From the NCBI GenBank assembly GCA_963790095.1, contig CAWBNO010000029.1, forward strand, positions 62,001 through 126,000: DNA of 64,000 nt. The letters are read 5' to 3'. The notes beneath the pieces are model-generated. The model ran no database searches, was not told the origin of the DNA, and saw only the letters and a list, made by a program, of their open reading frames with translations. Below are positions 17,976 to 27,319 of this stretch, in pieces; within the stretch, counting starts at the first letter, position 1, and the number at the start of each line of letters is the position of its first letter. A program made the translations under genes and the position numbers. The DNA is from JAAXQD01 sp963790095 (GTDB lineage Bacteria; Desulfobacterota; Desulfobacteria; Desulfobacterales; UBA11574).

Positions 17976-20012
17976 TCAAGGTTTAAAGGCCCGAACCACC
18001 AGATCTTCTAAAAGATCTTCATCGGGGATAAACGGCAGGGTAATATGATCGGTCCCCTGTCTTTGTCGATTGTATTGCATGCAGGTTTCCATGGAGTTTT
18101 CATTTCTCGCCCAGGCCCGCCGGGCAACACCCCCCATAACATCCCAGGGGATGGCGCTTCGAATGATACCATCGACCCGTTCACTCCCGTCGAGAACGAG
18201 GCCGAAGCCGCCGTTGACGGCGTTTCCGATGCCCACGCCCCCGCCGTTGTGCAGTGCCACCAGGCTCATCCCCCTGGCAGCGTTGCCGGCAAAACAATGG
18301 GTAGCCATGTCCGCCATAATGCTGCTCCCGTCTTTGATATTGGCCGTTTCTCTGAAAGGGGAATCCGTGCCGCCGGTATCGTGATGGTCTCTGCCGAGCA
18401 TCACCGGTCCGATGTCGCGGTTTCGGATCATCTCGTTGAATTTCAAGGCAATGGTCATTCTTCCCACGGCATCCTGGTATAATATTCTCGCCTGGGTCCC
18501 CACAACCAGGTTGTTTTTATCGGCATCCTTTATCCACATGTAGTTGTCTCTATCCTGGGATCTTCTCTCCGGATCGATGCATGCCATGGCGGCCCGATCG
18601 GTTATCAACAGATCCTCTTTTTTCCCGCTGAGGCACACCCATCGAAAGGGGCCGTAACCGTAATCGAACAGCAACGGTCCCATGATGTCTTCCACATAGG
18701 AGGGGAAAATAAATCCATCCAGGGGATCTTGGCCGTTTTTGCAGATTTCATTCACACCGGCGTCAAACACCGCCTTTAAAAAGCTGTTGCCATAGTCAAA
18801 AAAATAGGTTCCGCTGTCCACCAGGGTTTTTATCAGCTGATAGTGGCGCCCCAAGGAAGCATCCACATGTTCCTTGAAGGTTCCGGGGTCTTTTTTTAAA
18901 AGGTCTGTGCGAGCCGCAAAGGTCAAGCCCTGGGGACAATATCCGCCTTCATAGACCGCGTGGCAAGAGGTCTGGTCGGACAACAGATCAATTTTCTTTT
19001 TATGGGTGACCGCATATTCGAGCAAATCGACGATGTTTCCATAAAAGGCGATGGCCCGGCTCTCCTGCTTATCCTGACATGCTTCTGCCAATTCAAAGGC
19101 CTTGCCGGGATCGTCTACCACCACGCTCACCCAATGCTGTTCATGCCGGGTTTTGATTCTTGAACCATCGACTTCGGCAATGATCCCCACACCGTTGGCA
19201 ATCTCCACGGCTTTGCCCTGGGCACCGCTCATACCCCCCAGACCCGAAGACACAAACAAACGCCCCCTTAAATCGCTGTCCGCCGGTATGTTCAGCTTTG
19301 CCCGTCCTGCGTTCAAAATGGTACTGTACGTTCCGTGAACGATCCCCTGGGGACCGATGTACATCCATCCTCCGGCGGTCATCTGGCCGTAATTGGCCAC
19401 CCCCAGGGCCACGGCCCGGTGCCAATTGTCCGGATCGTCAAAGGCACCCACCATGAGGGCATTGGTGATGATGACCCGGGGTGCGCTTTCCGACGATGCG
19501 AACAATCCTAAGGGATGACCGGATGCAACCACCAAGGTTTGATGCCGCGTCAATTTCTCCAGATACCGCTTAACGAGCCGGTACTGCATCCAGTTCTGAC
19601 AGACCTGGCCGGTCTCGCCGTAGGTCACGAGCTCATAGGGGTACAATGCAATGTCGACATCCAGATTGTTGTCGATCATCACCTGAAATGCTTTCCCTTC
19701 GAGACAATTCCCTCGATATTCATCGATGGGCCGGCCCACAATGTTCTCTCGGGGCCTAAAGCGATACCCGTAAATTCTTCCCAGGGTCAACAGTTCATCT
19801 AAAAATTCAGGCGCCAGTTTTTCGTGCCATTTTTCGGGGATATACCGTAATGCATTTTTCAAGGCCAGGACTGTTTCGGTTCGCGTCAGGGTAAAACTCC
19901 GTTTGGAGGCCCGCCGAACACCCGGAACAAACGCCGGCATTTCCGGCAGGTCATGAAATATCTCCCCCAGATGAATCTCCATGGCATTTGAAATGTCCCC
20001 ATTGTCGATCAT
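17976..20012 (-). CDS. hutU: Urocanate hydratase, long (UROC1-like) form
   Basis: 678 aa. Converts urocanate to imidazolonepropionate using NAD+ as electrophile. Motifs: QTLVVASGHPLG, GWMYIGPQGIVHGTYST, SSGLGGMSGAQGKA (Rossmann-like NAD binding), CHAVYEGGYCPQGL, and GGTDSPFRETANIKDGS. Common bacterial HutU is ~555 aa; this is the ~675-aa form, like animal UROC1, with an N-terminal extension (to ~residue 110) and internal additions. First gene of hutU-ftcD-hutI, divergent from hutH. Start ATG 20012 with a weak GGAGAAA upstream. Confidence 0.94.
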   Translation of the reverse strand: MIDNGDISNAMEIHLGEIFHDLPEMPAFVPGVRRASKRSFTLTRTETVLALKNALRYIPEKWHEKLAPEFLDELLTLGRIYGYRFRPRENIVGRPIDEYRGNCLEGKAFQVMIDNNLDVDIALYPYELVTYGETGQVCQNWMQYRLVKRYLEKLTRHQTLVVASGHPLGLFASSESAPRVIITNALMVGAFDDPDNWHRAVALGVANYGQMTAGGWMYIGPQGIVHGTYSTILNAGRAKLNIPADSDLRGRLFVSSGLGGMSGAQGKAVEIANGVGIIAEVDGSRIKTRHEQHWVSVVVDDPGKAFELAEACQDKQESRAIAFYGNIVDLLEYAVTHKKKIDLLSDQTSCHAVYEGGYCPQGLTFAARTDLLKKDPGTFKEHVDASLGRHYQLIKTLVDSGTYFFDYGNSFLKAVFDAGVNEICKNGQDPLDGFIFPSYVEDIMGPLLFDYGYGPFRWVCLSGKKEDLLITDRAAMACIDPERRSQDRDNYMWIKDADKNNLVVGTQARILYQDAVGRMTIALKFNEMIRNRDIGPVMLGRDHHDTGGTDSPFRETANIKDGSSIMADMATHCFAGNAARGMSLVALHNGGGVGIGNAVNGGFGLVLDGSERVDGIIRSAIPWDVMGGVARRAWARNENSMETCMQYNRQRQGTDHITLPFIPDEDLLEDLVVRAFKP

Positions 20013-20199
20013 GTCTTTTTTTCTCCATAATTGTATTTTTCATTCAATTATATTATTGTTAATAAAAAGTATTCAACAAGAAATTTTTTCTTAGAAATTT
20101 TAACACGTTGATAACCATACCATTTTAGAGCGGTTCCCAAAAATATGTTCCGATGGAATTGCTTGCGATCACAATATCAGTAAGCCGCAGGATGGTTCC

Positions 20200-20215
20200 G
20201 TTTCCATGGGGAAAC
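20200..20215. promoter_or_regulatory. Perfect 16-bp palindrome between hutU and hutH (candidate operator)
   Basis: GTTTCC-ATGG-GGAAAC is a perfect inverted repeat in the 333-bp divergent gap (20013-20345), which otherwise holds no gene. A TATAAT at 20297-20302 could be the hutH -10, but no convincing -35 is seen. No hut regulator gene is in the window, so an operator role is inference. Confidence 0.35.
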
Positions 20216-20345
20216 TGTCTGAGCAAATTAGAGCGCGTTAAAGCGAACAGCGCGGAATTGTCCTGGGGCTGAAACGGGATGTTATTCTGAAAAAGCTATA
20301 ATACCCGGATATAACCCATCACACCCAAAACGAGGATTGTCCGTT

Positions 20346-21875
20346 ATGAAACCCATTGCCATCGGAATGGAAAAAATGACCCTGGAAGATCTGGTGAATA
20401 TTGCCAGACACGGCGCCGAGGTCCATTTGACCCAAGGATCTGAAACCCGGATCGCCGCCACCCGTGAGTTGATCGAAAAATGGGTCGACCAGGGAAAATC
20501 GATTTACGGCGTGACCACCGGATTCGGTGCACTCTCCGATGTCTCCATCTCCAAAAAAGATACCCGGCAGCTCCAGCAGAATATTCTTTTGAGCCACTCG
20601 GCTGGAACCGGAGATAGGCTCGACGAAGGGTCGGTGCGGGGGGTCATGGCCCTTCGCATCAGGGATTTTGCCCTGGGGTATTCGGGAATTCGCCTGGAAA
20701 CCGTCCGTCATCTGGTCACTCTCCTCAACCACGGCATCGTTCCGGTTGTTCCGGAAAAGGGATCGGTGGGCGCCAGCGGCGACCTCGTTCCGTTGGCCCA
20801 TCTCTCTCTGGTGCTCATCGGCCGGGGAGCGGCCTTTTACAAGGGCCGGCGGATCACCGGCGCAGAGGCCTTAAACCTTTGTAAACTTAAACCCCTTTGC
20901 CTGGAAGCGGGAGAGGGTCTTGGCCTGATAAACGGCACCCAGGTGATGACGGCCATCGGCGGGCTTGCCGTCTATGATGCTGTAAACCTTACCAAATTGA
21001 CCGATATCGCATCGGCCATGAGCCTCGAAGTCCTCATGGGAAGCCGAACCGAATTCGATCCGAGAATTCATCGGGTTCGGCCCCATCCAGGCCAGGCCGC
21101 AGCTGCGGACAATATGTATCGGATCACCCAGCACAGCGAAATTATTACCTCCCACAAGGACTGCCGCCGCATCCAGGACGCCTACACATTGAGGTGTTCC
21201 CCACAGGTTCATGGTGCCGGCAGGGATGCGATTTTTTATGTTAAAAACGTCCTGGAAACCGAAATCAACGCTGCCACGAACAATCCCCTGATTTTTCCGG
21301 AATCACAGGAATTCCTGCTGGGTGGCAATTTCCACGGCCAGCCCATCGCCCTTGCCATGGATTTTCTCTGTATGGCTGTTTCGGAATTTGCCAATATTTC
21401 CGAGCGGCGCATCGAGCGACTGGTCAACCCCAAGCTGAGCGGACTCCCGGCATTTCTCGTGAACGACGGGGGCCTTAATTCAGGGTTCATGGTTGCCCAG
21501 TATGCCGCCGCGGCCCTGGTCTCGGAAAATAAAATTCTTTCACATCCGGCCTGCGTAGACTCCATCCCAACGTCCGCCAACAAAGAAGACCATGTATCCA
21601 TGGGAACCATCTCCGCACGGAAATGCAGAGACATCATAAAAAATACGGAACACGTCATCGCCACCGAACTCTTGTGTGCCGCCCAGGCCCTCGATCTGTT
21701 CACCAACATGAAACCCGGGGAAGGGACCCTGGCCGCTTATACGACGATCCGGGATGCCATCCCGCACCTTGAAACCGATCGTATTCTGGCAGAAGATATC
21801 GATGCCATCAAGGCGCTTATGCGAAGCGGAAAGATCCTGGATGCGGTGGAAAGAAAGGTGGGGATAATAACCTAG
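20346..21875 (+). CDS. hutH: Histidine ammonia-lyase
   Basis: 509 aa. Deaminates histidine to urocanate, step 1 of the pathway. The MIO cofactor forms autocatalytically from Ala143-Ser144-Gly145 in KGSVGASGDLVPLAHL, visible here; YGVTTGFGAL (catalytic Tyr) and LINGTQVMTA, QDAYTLRCSPQVHGA and NNPLIF also match. I prefer ATG 20346, with CGAGG upstream, over an in-frame TTG at 20337. Divergently transcribed from hutU-ftcD-hutI; the four enzymes give a full route from histidine to glutamate. Confidence 0.95.
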   Translation: MKPIAIGMEKMTLEDLVNIARHGAEVHLTQGSETRIAATRELIEKWVDQGKSIYGVTTGFGALSDVSISKKDTRQLQQNILLSHSAGTGDRLDEGSVRGVMALRIRDFALGYSGIRLETVRHLVTLLNHGIVPVVPEKGSVGASGDLVPLAHLSLVLIGRGAAFYKGRRITGAEALNLCKLKPLCLEAGEGLGLINGTQVMTAIGGLAVYDAVNLTKLTDIASAMSLEVLMGSRTEFDPRIHRVRPHPGQAAAADNMYRITQHSEIITSHKDCRRIQDAYTLRCSPQVHGAGRDAIFYVKNVLETEINAATNNPLIFPESQEFLLGGNFHGQPIALAMDFLCMAVSEFANISERRIERLVNPKLSGLPAFLVNDGGLNSGFMVAQYAAAALVSENKILSHPACVDSIPTSANKEDHVSMGTISARKCRDIIKNTEHVIATELLCAAQALDLFTNMKPGEGTLAAYTTIRDAIPHLETDRILAEDIDAIKALMRSGKILDAVERKVGIIT

Positions 21876-22082
21876 CAATAGGTTGAGCGGTTCAGCGTTC
21901 AACGTTCCGGGTTGGAAAAACCTCAAACCGGTTGCATCCATGTGATATCGGCTTCATCGGGGTTTCAAAACCGTTCCACCCAATAGGACATGGCGGACGT
22001 CCCGGATTTTGACTAATATTTTGAGCTGTTTCAATCGGTTGTAACCCTTGAACCCTGAACCCAGAACCTGGAACCGATCCGT

Positions 22083-24440
22083 TTAGGTTAGATTTTCTAT
22101 GTACTCTATAAGCAATCGGTGGGTACACACTTCGAAATAGGGGGTATCCGTCTGCCGGAGCATTCTGAAATCATTCGGTGAAACAACCGGAATTCGCCCT
22201 TCCCGGATCACCAATCTCTGATATTTTCCCGTTGCCGTGGGGTATTTTCCGGTATGAACCGTTATTTTGCCTTCCCGGAGCTCGGGAAGATCACACACCA
22301 GCGTTTCCAGATGGATTTCCTGGGACAGTTTGTCAAACCCATTGGCGTTCAATTCAATGCCGTTGACATTGTAACGCAACACCGCATCGTCTTTCATTGC
22401 TGGATCTTGGGCCGATCCGCCATCAAACACGTACAGATTAAACGGTCTTTTTTTATGTAACATGGTTTTGTGCAAGGGTTTTGAACACTGGGACATCCGA
22501 TCGGCTGAATTGATGGCCGGTGAAATCATGATCCGGTTGCTTTCGTCAAAAAGAAACGTGGGCGGACCGTCATAATAACTGATGCCAATGCCCAATTCCA
22601 GTACCGGCAGTCCATGTTCCCGGCCGAGCATATTGTACTTTTGGACAATATCGAGGATTCGGGCGGCCAATCCACAGGCGCGGGAAACACTGTACCACCC
22701 TTGGGGCGTGTCTTCATGCTCGAAAATTGACAGAATCACCGCATCCCCCTCGATAAACACTTTTTCTGCCGCATATTCAAACAGTATACTGGTGATGGGA
22801 ACGAAAAAATTGAGGCTGAAAAACGATGCCGGATTGAGACCTTTTTCCTTCATTTTAAGGATGATGTCCGAGGAATCCCGCACATCCGCTTTAAGGATGA
22901 CGTGGTTGATGGGGGGCTTGACCTCCGGCGCCTGTTCGTCGGGAAGCAGAAACTCGTAGAGGATACGATTCTCACGGGACAGGTCGATCATCTTTTTATC
23001 CGACAGCAGCTGTATTCGGTCCAGGGCTTCTCTGAGCATCAAAAAATTTTGAAAATCCCTGTGATAACGGACAAAATCATTTAAAAAACGTAGTAAATAT
23101 TTTTTCTTCTCCTCCTTTGAAATTGTTTTCAGCGTCCTGATTTTTTTCTTCAACGGTAAAAGAGAATACGATTTTCCGTAAAACTTTTTTAAACGGTTCA
23201 GCTGGTCGACAATGGGTTTTCTGTGTTTGGGCTGGGTAAGATACTGTAAGACCTGCTGAGGTCCCAAAGGGGGACAGAAATCGAGATAAACTGTCTTCAT
23301 TTCATAAGACGCCGAAATTCTATTGATAAGACCTGCTTTATTAATTTTCTTGTAAACGAATTTTAACAGCCGGTCCTGGTGTTTGGCCATTTTTTTGAGA
23401 TCCTCGATATTTTCTTGGGTCTCTTTTTGTTCTTTGAGGATTTTATAGCGCTCCCGGGTTTTAAAACTGTCAAACAGGGTTTGGACGTTGTCCACATGTT
23501 TCAACCATATATCCAATTCCTCGTATTGGGACTCCGAATCCGGTTTTCCGGTACGGCCAAATGCCGGGTGGGCAAGGGTCGCTTTGAGGTCCGGCCGATC
23601 CTTTGAAGACGGTGGGGCCATGAACATTTTTAACAGGATCTTTCTGAAAAGACTTCGAATCAGTATCAAAAAGTTCTGATAACTGTCCGGATCTTTTGAC
23701 CGGTGGGCCAGGAGAACATATTCATCGATCATAAAATAGTCGTCAAAGGGATTCTCCACATGGAGAATCGGATTGACAAAGACATCGTCGGGAAGATTCG
23801 CGTCCGCACCCAAAACAGACCTGCGCATTTCCTTGAGATCTTCACGCTGGACGTCCATAAAATACCGGAACAATTCCTCTCCAACGGTCCTTAACAATGA
23901 GTTTTTATTCTGCTGGATCTCGGAAAGCTTCTCTTTTATTTGGATATATCGATTCAATCCCTCACTGCTGGATATTTCATGTTTCCGGGCAGCCAGGTTC
24001 AGATCTTCTATGATTGTTTTGTGCTGGCGCTGAACCTCTTCGACGAGCGTTTTAACAATGGCAATCTGGGCCAGCAAATCGATTTGAATTTCGGACCCTG
24101 ACTTTGCTCGGTTGACGGCAGCATGCATTACATCGCGACAAAGTCTTTTGAATTCATCTTCCTCGATATTGAGGCTTCGGGTCTTTTCGAGGTCTAAATA
24201 TTTTTTAACCTTGCCATGTTTATGAAAAAGCAGGCGCACCACGTTTCGGATGGACACACAAAAGGCGGGACTGAGATACACATCGTAGCGAAAATTATCG
24301 ACACCCGGAACCAATCTGTCCAATTGAAACCGAAAGGAATAGGTTTCAATGGCCTGTTCGATGAGATCGGATTGTAATTTAAAGGCATTGAACATTGTCT
24401 TGAAACATGCGTTTCGGTGAACGCTCTCAATGGAAAACAC
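22083..24440 (-). CDS. Large unrecognised protein with C-terminal class III nucleotidyl-cyclase-like domain
   Basis: 785 aa from GTG 24440 (ATG 24395 is an alternative; neither has a clear ribosome site). Residues ~1-500 are helix-rich and Lys/Glu-rich (coiled-coil likely at ~120-200 and 325-365) and match nothing I know. Residues ~510-655 look like a class III adenylate/guanylate cyclase homology domain: LKADVRDSS (first metal Asp, D519), EKVFIEGDAVILSIF (K560; second metal Asp, D566), LELGIGISYYDGP, and SPAINSADRMS (Asn644 and Arg648 transition-state residues). No membrane segment. Ser/Asp after D519 replaces the usual R-G-F. Activity is inference. Confidence 0.7.
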   Translation of the reverse strand: MFSIESVHRNACFKTMFNAFKLQSDLIEQAIETYSFRFQLDRLVPGVDNFRYDVYLSPAFCVSIRNVVRLLFHKHGKVKKYLDLEKTRSLNIEEDEFKRLCRDVMHAAVNRAKSGSEIQIDLLAQIAIVKTLVEEVQRQHKTIIEDLNLAARKHEISSSEGLNRYIQIKEKLSEIQQNKNSLLRTVGEELFRYFMDVQREDLKEMRRSVLGADANLPDDVFVNPILHVENPFDDYFMIDEYVLLAHRSKDPDSYQNFLILIRSLFRKILLKMFMAPPSSKDRPDLKATLAHPAFGRTGKPDSESQYEELDIWLKHVDNVQTLFDSFKTRERYKILKEQKETQENIEDLKKMAKHQDRLLKFVYKKINKAGLINRISASYEMKTVYLDFCPPLGPQQVLQYLTQPKHRKPIVDQLNRLKKFYGKSYSLLPLKKKIRTLKTISKEEKKKYLLRFLNDFVRYHRDFQNFLMLREALDRIQLLSDKKMIDLSRENRILYEFLLPDEQAPEVKPPINHVILKADVRDSSDIILKMKEKGLNPASFFSLNFFVPITSILFEYAAEKVFIEGDAVILSIFEHEDTPQGWYSVSRACGLAARILDIVQKYNMLGREHGLPVLELGIGISYYDGPPTFLFDESNRIMISPAINSADRMSQCSKPLHKTMLHKKRPFNLYVFDGGSAQDPAMKDDAVLRYNVNGIELNANGFDKLSQEIHLETLVCDLPELREGKITVHTGKYPTATGKYQRLVIREGRIPVVSPNDFRMLRQTDTPYFEVCTHRLLIEYIENLT

Positions 24441-24530
24441 GGAGACAACAAGGAATTTTCATGGCTCGAATCGCCCGTTGCCCCGCGGTTTGGGGTTATT
24501 AAAGAATTTTATTTACAGCAACCGCCATAG

Positions 24531-24749
24531 AATCATCACGTTAATATCATTAAATTTGAAATTCCTCAAGTTATTGCCGATAGAAGCCCGATCAAATTGG
24601 ATTGGATGATCGTTGTCCTCCATAAATTCTTTTCCAAATCCTTTCAGGAGTACAAAGATAAAATGAAGCAATATCCGGAACAAGTGGATGCCGTGCCCTC
24701 CCTCGGGGTCCTCGCCCGGGGTGTTTACATTCAAGGATGCGCCCGATAA
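24531..24749 (+). pseudogene. Possible protein-coding remnant in the 410-bp gap
   Basis: Between 24441 and 24850 no proper gene is seen. One plus frame without a start reads protein-like: VNIIKFEIPQVIADRSPI, KLDWMIVVLHKFFSKS, then FQEYKDKMKQYPEQVDAV to a stop at 24749. Hydrophobic/charged patterning and codon choice suggest the decayed 3' end of some gene, family unknown. Weak evidence; could be chance. Confidence 0.25.
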
Positions 24750-24850
24750 TAACGTTCTGTTTCAGTGGATTTCGAGATGGTGTTTTACAAGGAAAATGGA
24801 TTGTGGTAAAAAAATGATATTTGTCATTTCTTTTAACAAGGAGGTTCCAG

Positions 24851-25534
24851 ATGGCACTGAAAATTAACTGGTACGGACATGCATGTTTTTTGATTGAAAC
24901 CGACGGAACGAAATTGTTGACAGATCCCTTTATTACCGGGAATCCCTTGTCTCCGGTCCAAGCTGATGCGGTGGAAGCGGACTACATCCTGGTTTCACAC
25001 GGTCACGGGGACCATCTGGGCGATACCATAGAAATTGCCCAGCGAACCGGGGCCACGGTGATATCCAACTTTGAAATTCAAAACTGGCTGGTAAACCAGG
25101 GGATCCAAAATGTCCATCCCCAACACCTCGGAGGCGGCTTCGATTATCCCTGGGGGCGGTTAAAATTGACCATCGCCCATCATGGATCCGCACTTCCGGA
25201 CGGCACCTACGGCGGCAATCCTTGCGGTTTTTTGTTCTACCTCGGGGGGAAAAAAATCTATCACGCTTGCGACACGGGCCTTTTCTTCGATATGAAGCTC
25301 ATCGGAGAAGAAGGAATCGATTTGGCCATCCTGCCCATCGGCGACAACTTCACCATGGGACCCGACGACGCCTTGCGGGCGGTAAAACTGATTGAACCGG
25401 AACACGTGGTTCCGATTCACTACGACACCTTCGATATCATCAAACAAGATCCCAACGCCTGGGCCCATCGCGTAGAAGCGGAAACCTCTGCGAAAGTGAC
25501 CGTCATGAAACCGGGAGACGTTTTTGAACTTTAA
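24851..25534 (+). CDS. UPF0173 metal-dependent hydrolase (metallo-beta-lactamase fold)
   Basis: 227 aa, the normal length for this family (YtkL-like). Seen: MALKINWYGHACFLIET, LLTDPFITGNPL, the zinc motif VSHGHGDHLGDT (HxHxDH), IAHHGSALPDG, YHACDTGLFFDMK (bridging Asp), and a C-terminal VVPIHYDTFD His. ATG 24851 was chosen because AAGGAGGT precedes it by 5 nt; an upstream in-frame start lacks one. Substrate unknown. Confidence 0.9.
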   Translation: MALKINWYGHACFLIETDGTKLLTDPFITGNPLSPVQADAVEADYILVSHGHGDHLGDTIEIAQRTGATVISNFEIQNWLVNQGIQNVHPQHLGGGFDYPWGRLKLTIAHHGSALPDGTYGGNPCGFLFYLGGKKIYHACDTGLFFDMKLIGEEGIDLAILPIGDNFTMGPDDALRAVKLIEPEHVVPIHYDTFDIIKQDPNAWAHRVEAETSAKVTVMKPGDVFEL

Positions 25535-25540
25535 CAAAGT

Positions 25541-25735
25541 TGATGAACTCGTAAAAAGTCTGATTTTGCTCGCTCCACAACCGTTAAAAGAGACCTTTGA
25601 AAAATGGTCAATTTTGTTCAAGTCCAAGGAAGGCGAAAATTTTAACCACAGACATACATTACGTATTTCGAGGATTAAAATTTGAGCCTGACGCAGGAAT
25701 TGGGCAAAAGGGGACGTTTTTCAAAGGTCTCTAAA
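25541..25735. repeat. MITE-like imperfect palindrome
   Basis: AGAGACCTTTGAAAAA at 25589-25604 is perfectly inverted as TTTTTCAAAGGTCTCT at 25717-25732. The pairing continues imperfectly inward (AAATTTTAACC against GGATTAAAATTT), so the ~144-bp element is one long hairpin around CATACATTACGTATTTC. A GATGAACTCGTAAAAAGTC tag precedes it. No coding capacity; likely a non-autonomous mobile repeat. Confidence 0.6.
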
Positions 25736-25759
25736 TTGGGATGAAGGAACTGCAACCTA

Positions 25760-26566
25760 ATGCCACAAACAGATTATTACCAGCTTCTAGGGGTGGACAA
25801 AACCGCCGGACCAAAACAGCTCAAGGAGGCCTACCGGAAGCTGGCCTTTGAATACCATCCGGATCGAAACCAGGGGAATCCCCAGGCCTCTGAAAAAATG
25901 AAGCAGGTCAACGAAGCCTATGCCGTTCTTTCGGATCCTTCCAAAAAGAAGGAATACGATATGTTCAGAGAGCAGTTCGGTTCTTCCGCCTACAGCAAGT
26001 TTAGGAGCAATTACTCTGAACAGGATATTTTCAGCGGCTCGGACATCCATCATGTTTTTGAAGAAATGGCCAAGGCTTTCGGCTTCAGAGGGTTTGACGA
26101 TATTTTTAAGGAATTTTACGGCAAGGACTATCAAACGTTTCAGTTTAAAAGACCGGGGTTTTTTGCCGGAGGATTTTTTTTTACCGGCCCTTTTGGGAAA
26201 CCCCGATCCGATCCGTCTTTGCTTTCTTCGTCCGGAAAATTCGGGAAGCTTTCCAGTTTTCTTTTAAAACAGATCAGCGGCTTTGAGCTCCAAAAAAACG
26301 GCAAGGATATCCATGATGTGGTTCGCCTGACCCCCATCCAGGCACAAGAGGGGGGGCCTTACGCGTATTTTCTGCGAAAAAAATCCAAAAAATTGGTGGT
26401 AAAAATACCGTCGGGGATCCGGGAAGGACAGCGTATCCGGCTAACGGGGATGGGAGAGGCAGGAAAAGGCGGCGGCAAACCCGGAGATCTTTTCCTGAAA
26501 GTTCAAATTAAAACACCGCTTTTGAAAAAAATAAAAAAGTCTATTGCGGATCTTCGCAACCGGTGA
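25760..26566 (+). CDS. J-domain protein, DnaJ/CbpA-related, shortened C-terminus
   Basis: 268 aa. J-domain at residues 4-70 with the HPD tripeptide at 33-35 (KLAFEYHPDRN), which stimulates Hsp70 ATPase. A Phe/Gly-rich linker (GFFAGGFFFTGPFG) follows, then only one C-terminal beta-domain-like segment (HDVVRLTPIQAQEGGPY ... VKIPSGIREGQRIRLTGMGE ... PGDLFLKV). No CxxCxGxG zinc fingers. So a class B/CbpA-like co-chaperone with one CTD instead of two. A paralogue with the full layout is at 36749-37663. A short plus-strand leader separates it from the palindromic repeat. Confidence 0.85.
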   Translation: MPQTDYYQLLGVDKTAGPKQLKEAYRKLAFEYHPDRNQGNPQASEKMKQVNEAYAVLSDPSKKKEYDMFREQFGSSAYSKFRSNYSEQDIFSGSDIHHVFEEMAKAFGFRGFDDIFKEFYGKDYQTFQFKRPGFFAGGFFFTGPFGKPRSDPSLLSSSGKFGKLSSFLLKQISGFELQKNGKDIHDVVRLTPIQAQEGGPYAYFLRKKSKKLVVKIPSGIREGQRIRLTGMGEAGKGGGKPGDLFLKVQIKTPLLKKIKKSIADLRNR

Positions 26567-26605
26567 ATAGGTGTATCGACACCAGAATTATGGTGCGCCG
26601 GTGGG

Positions 26606-27184
26606 TTACGCTTCCCCTTTTAGACCGATCTCATCGGCAACGTCCCGCATCCCCATGATCGTATCCGTGATCAGTTCGGTCAGCTCCATACCCAGCATTT
26701 CGACGCCCTTTTCAATAATAGATCGGTCGACCCCGGCGGCAAACCGTTTATCTTTCCATTTCTTTTTAACGGACTTGGCCTTTAAATCCATAACACTTTT
26801 GGAAGGGCGTACCAGCGCCGTTGTCACAACCAGCCCGGTTAGTTCGTCAACGGCATAGAGAACCTTTTCAAGTTCTGTCTGGGGCTCAACATCCGTACAA
26901 ATTCCCCAACCATGGCTGACCACCGCCCGAATGTATTCTTTGGGCCAGGAATTTTTCTCTAGAATCTGTTCGGTTTTCCGGCAGTGTTCTTCTGGGAACC
27001 GCTCATAATCCAGATCATGGATCAGGCCGACAATGCCCCATTTTTCTTCATCTTCCCCGCGTTTGCGGGCAAAATAGCGCATCACCCCTTCCACCGCCAG
27101 GGCGTGTTTAATAAGGCTTTCATTGGTGTTGTATTCCTTCAAAAGCGAAAAGGCCTCCTCACGGGTCGGTATGTCTGAACTCAT
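26606..27184 (-). CDS. HD-domain phosphohydrolase-like protein (HDIG type)
   Basis: 192 aa. HD-domain metal residues: SLIKHALAVEGVMRYF (H), GLIHDLDYERFPEEH (HD and following H), VVSHGWG, and AVDELTGLVV (D). Compact HD proteins of this type are predicted metal-dependent phosphohydrolases of unknown substrate, common in anaerobes. ATG 27184 chosen for the GGGAGA six bases upstream. Convergent with the J-domain gene. Confidence 0.82.
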   Translation of the reverse strand: MSSDIPTREEAFSLLKEYNTNESLIKHALAVEGVMRYFARKRGEDEEKWGIVGLIHDLDYERFPEEHCRKTEQILEKNSWPKEYIRAVVSHGWGICTDVEPQTELEKVLYAVDELTGLVVTTALVRPSKSVMDLKAKSVKKKWKDKRFAAGVDRSIIEKGVEMLGMELTELITDTIMGMRDVADEIGLKGEA

Positions 27185-27284
27185 ATTTTTCTCCCGGGTT
27201 ATCGGTTTCGAATTGAATTGCAAAGGAACTATACCCATAAATTGGGCCCATTGTAAATATGGAAAAACCCGTACGAAAAACCCC

Positions 27285-27313
27285 TTGACACACCCCCCGA
27301 TATCTTTTAGAAA
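27285..27313 (+). promoter_or_regulatory. Sigma-70-type promoter of the cobalamin riboswitch transcript
   Basis: TTGACA at 27285-27290, a 17-bp spacer, and TAGAAA at 27308-27313. It places the transcription start just before the riboswitch aptamer. Confidence 0.55.
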
Positions 27314-27319
27314 AATGAT

